64,000 nucleotides of DNA from NCBI GenBank assembly GCA_030386875.1, contig JASJYW010000026.1:15208246-15272245 (forward strand), in the 5' to 3' direction. This stretch comes from Morinoia aosen. Taxonomy: Eukaryota; Arthropoda; Malacostraca; Amphipoda; Talitridae. The notes below the pieces were generated by a model, which did not search any database, had not been told where the DNA came from, and saw only the letters and a list, made by a program, of their open reading frames with translations. The translations under genes and the position numbers were made by a program. Positions within the stretch are counted from its first letter, which is position 1. Every line of letters starts with the position of its first letter. Shown here in pieces: positions 59,657-64,000 of this stretch.

Positions 59657-60156
59657 NNNNNNNNNNNNNNNNNNNNNNNNNNNNNNNNNNNNNNNNNNNN
59701 NNNNNNNNNNNNNNNNNNNNNNNNNNNNNNNNNNNNNNNNNNNNNNNNNNNNNNNNNNNNNNNNNNNNNNNNNNNNNNNNNNNNNNNNNNNNNNNNNNNN
59801 NNNNNNNNNNNNNNNNNNNNNNNNNNNNNNNNNNNNNNNNNNNNNNNNNNNNNNNNNNNNNNNNNNNNNNNNNNNNNNNNNNNNNNNNNNNNNNNNNNNN
59901 NNNNNNNNNNNNNNNNNNNNNNNNNNNNNNNNNNNNNNNNNNNNNNNNNNNNNNNNNNNNNNNNNNNNNNNNNNNNNNNNNNNNNNNNNNNNNNNNNNNN
60001 NNNNNNNNNNNNNNNNNNNNNNNNNNNNNNNNNNNNNNNNNNNNNNNNNNNNNNNNNNNNNNNNNNNNNNNNNNNNNNNNNNNNNNNNNNNNNNNNNNNN
60101 NNNNNNNNNNNNNNNNNNNNNNNNNNNNNNNNNNNNNNNNNNNNNNNNNNNNNNNN
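59657..60156. other. Assembly gap of exactly 500 N
   Basis: The run is exactly 500 N, a conventional fixed-size placeholder, so the real distance is unknown. It separates the satellite from the Penelope tandem. The sequence resumes inside the N-terminal region of a Penelope copy. Reading frames drawn across it are meaningless. Confidence 0.98.
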
Positions 60157-60347
60157 GCCTTGCAGCACACCAGATAGTGTAGATCCTGCTTAGTTTTCGC
60201 CAGTTTTCGTGAACACTGCTCAAATTTTCGAAACCACAAAAGTCCATCTTGGCCATATCTATGACGTAAAATATCAGAAATTGGACGATTGGCAGGAAAC
60301 CTAATTTTTAGTATAAAAAGAAACACAAGGGTCACAATAAAAATCAT
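60157..60347 (-). CDS. Third Penelope copy: N-terminal start (truncated by gap)
   Basis: The first 63 codons (MIFIVTLVFL... to ...DLHYLVCCK) are identical to the start of the complete copy at 63056. The frame runs into the 500-N gap, so the rest of this copy may lie in unassembled sequence. Confidence 0.85.
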
Positions 60348-60353
60348 CTATTT

Positions 60354-60397
60354 GCACTCAGACCAGCTGGTTTCGACTTTTCATTTTCAATGAATGC
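60354..60397 (-). ncRNA. Second hammerhead-like copy
   Basis: Identical in sequence to the copy at 63063-63106 and in the same position relative to the next reading frame (ATG at 60347). The full Penelope unit of 2.71 kb lies between the two. Confidence 0.5.
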
Positions 60398-60542
60398 TTT
60401 CTGAAAACAAAAGGACAAAAATTTTTTTATACACTCAAAATTACAAAGTATTAAAAAAAAAAACACTTGTAACACTTCATAGGAAATTTACATGGGTCCT
60501 TGTTAAAAAATATATATAAAAAAAAACGAAAACTAAACTAAA

Positions 60543-61109
60543 TCATTGGGTGTACAGGGGCACGGCAATTTGATCGGTGTTGAGCTGCGGTCTATGTTTG
60601 GTTATATAAAGGGATTCTAAAATTCTAATATCTGACTCCTGAGCTGATCCTATGATTTCAAAATTATCTATAGAGAACGAATGATTGGTCTGTTCACAAT
60701 GATGTCTGGGAGGAGAATGCGGCAAGGATGCTAGAGGCCGGTTTGTTCTGAAGGAACGGCCTATGTGTTGAAAAAATCTGATCTTCGACTGTTTCTGAGT
60801 GCTTCCGATATAAGAACTCTGGCAAGTTCCGCACGTAAATTTATAGACAATATTCGAAAGCAATTCAGAGGGCAGCCTGTCTTTATACCTAAAGAATTTT
60901 TTAATCTGGAAGTCATTCTTTAAAGCAAAAATAAAGTCAATCTGGGGGTAAAATTTAGATAGTAATTTCCTGAAATACCTAATCATTTCTTCAGATGAGG
61001 GGCCTATGTAAGGAAGAGATATGTACACCTTACATTTACTTACTGTGCACCAAGGTTTGTTTCGGACGAGAAAATATATTACATAAAAAATCACGGACAA
61101 GCCTGTCAA
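60543..61109 (-). CDS. Penelope-like GIY-YIG endonuclease domain
   Basis: The 188-codon frame is the C-terminal part of the polyprotein. Residues 25-75 (KCKVYISLPYIGPSSEEMIR...) form the linker normally found after the reverse transcriptase thumb. The nuclease begins at NIVYKFTCGTC (86-96; the V-Y corresponds to G-I-Y, with a Cys-x2-Cys typical of Penelope nucleases). SSYIGST (98-104) follows, then catalytic-type Arg111 in KIRFFQH, a His/Cys patch (HSPPRHHCEQTNH) and a conserved Glu in RILESLYI (E165). It would nick target DNA to prime reverse transcription. It ends with TAG/TAA-flanked YTQ at 60543. The first residues are probably not the true start, because the domain is translated as part of the longer protein. 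Confidence 0.9.
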   Translation of the reverse strand: MTGLSVIFYVIYFLVRNKPWCTVSKCKVYISLPYIGPSSEEMIRYFRKLLSKFYPQIDFIFALKNDFQIKKFFRYKDRLPSELLSNIVYKFTCGTCQSSYIGSTQKQSKIRFFQHIGRSFRTNRPLASLPHSPPRHHCEQTNHSFSIDNFEIIGSAQESDIRILESLYITKHRPQLNTDQIAVPLYTQ

Positions 61110-61195
61110 ATAAACCGTGTGGATAGCCGTTGTCAGAAAAAAAAGATTTTAAAAAATCTAATTCGGAAGAAAAGTTGGAGTATGAGGAGGATAGG

Positions 61196-62353
61196 TTATA
61201 TGCACGATGGAGAAGGGGTCCGTATTGAATTAAGTTTATAGCGGAAGTGACAGAAACTGAAGAAACTGCAGCCTAACCCAGTAAAAGTTGGTTTGCGGTA
61301 TACACTGGAAACGAAACCCTGCTCTGTTCTACTGATATTGAGATCTAAAAAAGGTAATCTATTGTTTTGTTCAGGTTCCATAGTAAAATTGATATTCGAA
61401 TGATACTTATTGATATGATTTAGAAATAACGGAGCATGGGATTCATCTTCAAAGATTACAAATGTGTCATCCAAGTATCTTTTGTAAAACACAGGTTTAA
61501 AAAAATCAGGGCATTCCTCAAGGTACTTTTGTTCCATATTGCATAAAAAAATGTTAGCAAGAGTAGGCGCGATCGGGTTGCCCATCGATAAGCCATCTAT
61601 TTGTTTATACAGTTTTTGATTAAAAAAGAAATACGTCTCAGTAACTGCTAGTTTCAAGAAATGCATAAAACTCACATTATCAAACCCGTAAAATAATTGA
61701 CTAGATGAAAAACACTTATTGCACAACAATTGCAGAGTTTCTACGACTGGGATGTTTGTATACAAAGATTCAACGTCGAAGCTCGCCATGAAATGGTTAG
61801 ATTTGCAAGGAAATTTCACAATATCATTGAAGAACGTATATGAATTCTTTACTGTATATTGATTGGTAGAATACGAGTCAATGAAAGGAATGAGATATTT
61901 TGCTAATTTGAACATAGAGGTATTGAAAGCTGCAAGAATTGGACGTAAAGGAACATTATTTTTATGAACTTTGGCCAGACCGTACAGAATTCCAGGAGAT
62001 GAGCCAGAGGCATACAATTGTTTATAAGTAGTCTCGGAGATTGTGCCCAAGCGTTTAATTTTGTTCAAGAATCTATTAATTTTATCTTCAAGTCTCACCA
62101 CTGTATTTAACGGATCTAAGTTAGGCATAAGTTGAAATTTAGTTCCATCGGACAATATATTCATCATTTTTTGCACATAATCCATTTTATTCAATAGTAC
62201 TACGCCTCTACCTTTATCCGGCGAACATACGACAATGGATTCATCCGAACCTAAGTTTTTTAGCGTGGCAATATCAGCCCTACTAAAAATTGGAGAAAAA
62301 ACTCTATTCGCTCTAAAACCATAAAATGCAGCGGATGCCTTCTGTTTGACCAA
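61196..62353 (-). CDS. Penelope-like reverse transcriptase
   Basis: The 385-codon frame contains the reverse transcriptase motifs in order: SPDKGRGVVLLNKMDY (res. 44-59, fingers), YGLAKVHKNNVPLRPI (124-139), motif A FDVESLYTNIP with catalytic Asp193, motif B GLSMGNPIAPTLANIFL (254-270), motif C YLDDTF (293-298) with the catalytic Asp pair, then RLPFLDLNI (332-340) and YRKPTFTGLG (352-361). The K-V-H-K and L-P-F-L-D-L signatures are typical of Penelope-like elements and separate them from LINEs and LTR elements. The product copies element RNA into DNA, primed at nicks made by the linked nuclease. The first residue shown is probably internal to a longer protein, since no separate start is needed. 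The last few residues leave the family frame; the other copy in the window continues it. Confidence 0.93.
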   Translation of the reverse strand: MVKQKASAAFYGFRANRVFSPIFSRADIATLKNLGSDESIVVCSPDKGRGVVLLNKMDYVQKMMNILSDGTKFQLMPNLDPLNTVVRLEDKINRFLNKIKRLGTISETTYKQLYASGSSPGILYGLAKVHKNNVPLRPILAAFNTSMFKLAKYLIPFIDSYSTNQYTVKNSYTFFNDIVKFPCKSNHFMASFDVESLYTNIPVVETLQLLCNKCFSSSQLFYGFDNVSFMHFLKLAVTETYFFFNQKLYKQIDGLSMGNPIAPTLANIFLCNMEQKYLEECPDFFKPVFYKRYLDDTFVIFEDESHAPLFLNHINKYHSNINFTMEPEQNNRLPFLDLNISRTEQGFVSSVYRKPTFTGLGCSFFSFCHFRYKLNSIRTPSPSCI

Positions 62354-62366
62354 ATTTGCAACTAAG

Positions 62367-63056
62367 TCAAAATTTCCGTTTTCTACAATAGCACACCGAT
62401 TTCAGCACTCTGATGAATTTCTCAATGGACAAAAAATATTTAAAAAAATTTAACTTTCTCACTGGTAGATTGAAATATAAACCAAATGACAATAAAAATC
62501 TTTCTCTGCGCGACAAAGTACGATTTGAAAAATTGAAAATTACATCATCAGGGTTACATGAAGAGAGTGCGGATTTTACACCTAACTGGGACAATTTCCT
62601 ATCGTGAGTCTGCTTCACAGTATCAATATATTTAACGGTTTTACGCTGTACAAACAGTTTAAGACTTGAAAAATCTAATGTACTGACTACGGTTGACAAA
62701 GAATTTTGAATAGACAACAGTTGGGCTTCCAGTTGTTGAAGTCTGCGCTCCTTCTGTCGGATTTCCTGGTCGAGTAGCTGCTCCTGAAACTTCCGGTATG
62801 CTTCAGTTTGTTGCAGATATTGCTTATATAGCTTAAAGGCTAGAAATTTTGGCACGACTTGGTACGCCTTGCAGCACACCAGATAGTGTAGATCCTGCTT
62901 AGTTTTCGCCAGTTTTCGTGAACACTGCTCAAATTTTCGAAACCACAAAAGTCCATCTTGGCCATATCTATGACGTAAAATATCAGAAATTGGACGATTG
63001 GCAGGAAACCTAATTTTTAGTATAAAAAGAAACACAAGGGTCACAATAAAAATCAT
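62367..63056 (-). CDS. Penelope-like element, N-terminal region
   Basis: The ATG at 63056 lies 13 bases after the predicted ribozyme cleavage point and opens a 229-codon frame. Residues 1-17 are hydrophobic (MIFIVTLVFLFILKIRF). Residues about 75-120 are rich in Gln/Glu/Leu and likely a coiled coil (YLQQTEAYRKFQEQLLDQ, RLQQLEAQLLSIQNSL). The C-terminal part (NFSNRTLSRRERFLLSFGL) is the stretch that precedes the reverse transcriptase in Penelope-like proteins. The frame then shifts near 62370, and the natural continuation is the reverse transcriptase frame, so in the intact family this and the next entry form one polyprotein. A frame change could be real or a consensus error. Confidence 0.75.
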   Translation of the reverse strand: MIFIVTLVFLFILKIRFPANRPISDILRHRYGQDGLLWFRKFEQCSRKLAKTKQDLHYLVCCKAYQVVPKFLAFKLYKQYLQQTEAYRKFQEQLLDQEIRQKERRLQQLEAQLLSIQNSLSTVVSTLDFSSLKLFVQRKTVKYIDTVKQTHDRKLSQLGVKSALSSCNPDDVIFNFSNRTLSRRERFLLSFGLYFNLPVRKLNFFKYFLSIEKFIRVLKSVCYCRKRKF

Positions 63057-63062
63057 CTATTT

Positions 63063-63106
63063 GCACTCAGACCAGCTGGTTTCGACTTTTCATTTTCAAT
63101 GAATGC
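63063..63106 (-). ncRNA. Hammerhead-ribozyme-like fold in the Penelope junction
   Basis: Minus strand, 5-prime to 3-prime: GCAUUCA pairs over seven positions with the terminal UGAGUGC (stem I). The 3-prime half of the core is GAAACCAGCUGGUC: the invariant GAAA, a three-pair stem III capped by AGCU, and a U-C cleavage site directly before stem I. The 5-prime core that should read CUGANGA reads UUGAAAA, a U/A pair in place of the C3-G8 pair, and stem II is weak (about two pairs). Hammerheads in the pseudo-LTR are established for Penelope-like elements. The location, immediately before the first ATG, is the expected one. Activity is uncertain because of the altered core. Confidence 0.5.
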
Positions 63107-63248
63107 TTCTGAAACAAAAGGACAAAAATTTTTTTATACACTCAAAATTACAAAGTATTAAAAAAAAACACTTGTAACACTTCATAGGAAATTTACATGG
63201 GTCCTTGTTAAAAAATATATATAAAAAAAAAACGAAAACTAAACTAAA

Positions 63249-64000
63249 TCATTGGGTGTACAGGGGCACGGCAATTTGATCGGTGTTGAGCTGCGGTCTA
63301 TGTTTGGTTATATAAAGGGATTCTAAAATTCTAATATCTGACTCCTGAGCTGATCCTATGATTTCAAAATTATCTATAGAGAACGAATGATTGGTCTGTT
63401 CACAATGATGTCTGGGAGGAGAATGCGGCAAGGATGCTAGAGGCCGGTTTGTTCTGAAGGAACGGCCTATGTGTTGAAAAAATCTGATCTTCGACTGTTT
63501 CTGAGTGCTTCCGATATAAGAACTCTGGCAAGTTCCGCACGTAAATTTATAGACAATATTCGAAAGCAATTCAGAGGGCAGCCTGTCTTTATACCTAAAG
63601 AATTTTTTAATCTGGAAGTCATTCTTTAAAGCAAAAATAAAGTCAATCTGGGGGTAAAATTTAGATAGTAATTTCCTGAAATACCTAATCATTTCTTCAG
63701 ATGAGGGGCCTATGTAAGGAAGAGATATGTACACCTTACATTTACTTACTGTGCACAAGGTTTGTTTCGGACGAGAAAATATATTACATAAAAAATCACG
63801 GACAAGCCTGTCAAATAAACCGTGTGGATAGCCGTTGTCAGAAAAAAAAGATTTTAAAAAATCTAATTCGGAAGAAAAGTTGGAGTATGAGGAGGATAGG
63901 TTATATGCACGATGGAGAAGGGTCCGTATTGAATTAAGTTTATAGCGGAAGTGACAGAAACTGAAGAAACTGCAGCCTAACCCAGTAAAAGTTGGTTTGC
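63249..64000 (-). CDS. Upstream Penelope copy: RT C-terminus and GIY-YIG (partial)
   Basis: This is the tail of the neighbouring tandem copy, cut by the window edge. 63758-63249 repeats the GIY-YIG domain residue for residue (KCKVYISLPYIG to VPLYTQ). The bases above 63758 encode the end of the reverse transcriptase (SFCHFRYKLNSIRT). Frame context differs slightly from the full copy because of homopolymer-length differences. Domain content and inferred role are as in the complete copy. Confidence 0.85.
   Translation of the reverse strand, partial: KPTFTGLGCSFFSFCHFRYKLNSIRTLLHRAYNLSSSYSNFSSELDFLKSFFSDNGYPHGLFDRLVRDFLCNIFSRPKQTLCTVSKCKVYISLPYIGPSSEEMIRYFRKLLSKFYPQIDFIFALKNDFQIKKFFRYKDRLPSELLSNIVYKFTCGTCQSSYIGSTQKQSKIRFFQHIGRSFRTNRPLASLPHSPPRHHCEQTNHSFSIDNFEIIGSAQESDIRILESLYITKHRPQLNTDQIAVPLYTQ

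Larger units (their letters stand above)
60157..64000 (-). mobile_element. Head-to-tail tandem of Penelope-like retroelements
   Basis: Sequence from 60157 repeats from 62866 with an offset of 2706-2709 bp and is nearly identical through to the window edge. Reading leftward on the minus strand: the 3-prime part of one copy (64000 to 63249), a junction region, one whole unit (63106 to about 60398), a second junction, then the start of a third copy cut by the gap. Penelope-like elements are known to occur as tandem copies with the repeated junction acting as a pseudo-LTR. They carry reverse transcriptase plus a C-terminal GIY-YIG nuclease, both present here. Nearly all copy differences are homopolymer-length changes, so the copies are very young or collapsed/duplicated by assembly. 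Confidence 0.92.

Noticed and set aside
59496-60347. Long frames spanning the N run
   Set aside because: They are open only because N has no stops; the true sequence and length are unknown.
62413-62607. Plus-strand 64-codon ORF inside the Penelope unit
   Set aside because: Antisense to the N-terminal Penelope coding region, with no independent support.

Overview
The window is eukaryotic: AT-rich, without operons, full of decayed transposons, and ending in a long satellite. Degenerate (CCTAA)n pentamers, the complement of the TTAGG telomere repeat of most insects, lie at about 14.30, 16.40 and 25.33 kb. With the transposon types present, this points to an insect or other arthropod. The species cannot be told from the sequence. 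No intact host gene can be supported; a few exon-like pieces are listed at low confidence.

Layout. 0-36.9 kb is mostly unique AT-rich DNA holding fossils. It has six diverged same-strand copies of an unnamed dispersed repeat (2.4, 12.8, 15.3, 20.1, 23.0/24.1 and 31.3 kb), the fifth split by a hAT-like non-autonomous element. A 1.1-kb near-perfect palindrome at 9.08-10.18 kb has two arms of exactly 547 bp that are themselves inverted-repeat elements. An inverted-repeat element at 13.9-14.5 kb carries telomere-like pentamers. Other fossils are a PIF/Harbinger transposase fragment at 17.9 kb, a degraded piggyBac element at 27.7-30.2 kb and a Tc1-like element with about 200-bp inverted ends at 33.14-34.79 kb.

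36.88-59.66 kb is one uninterrupted satellite: about 191 head-to-tail monomers of 119 bp, overlaid by a higher-order period near 7.26 kb (61 monomers). A gap of exactly 500 N follows.

60.16-64.0 kb is a head-to-tail tandem of Penelope-like retroelements on the minus strand, period about 2.71 kb: one whole unit between two partial ones. They encode an N-terminal region, a reverse transcriptase with YLDD, and a GIY-YIG endonuclease. The junction between units carries a hammerhead-ribozyme-like fold just upstream of the first reading frame. Differences between the copies are largely homopolymer length, as are many satellite variants next to the gap, so consensus errors there are likely.

The mobile elements do not cooperate with each other. 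The two systems most worth study are the ribozyme-bearing Penelope tandem beside a higher-order satellite, and the nested palindrome.
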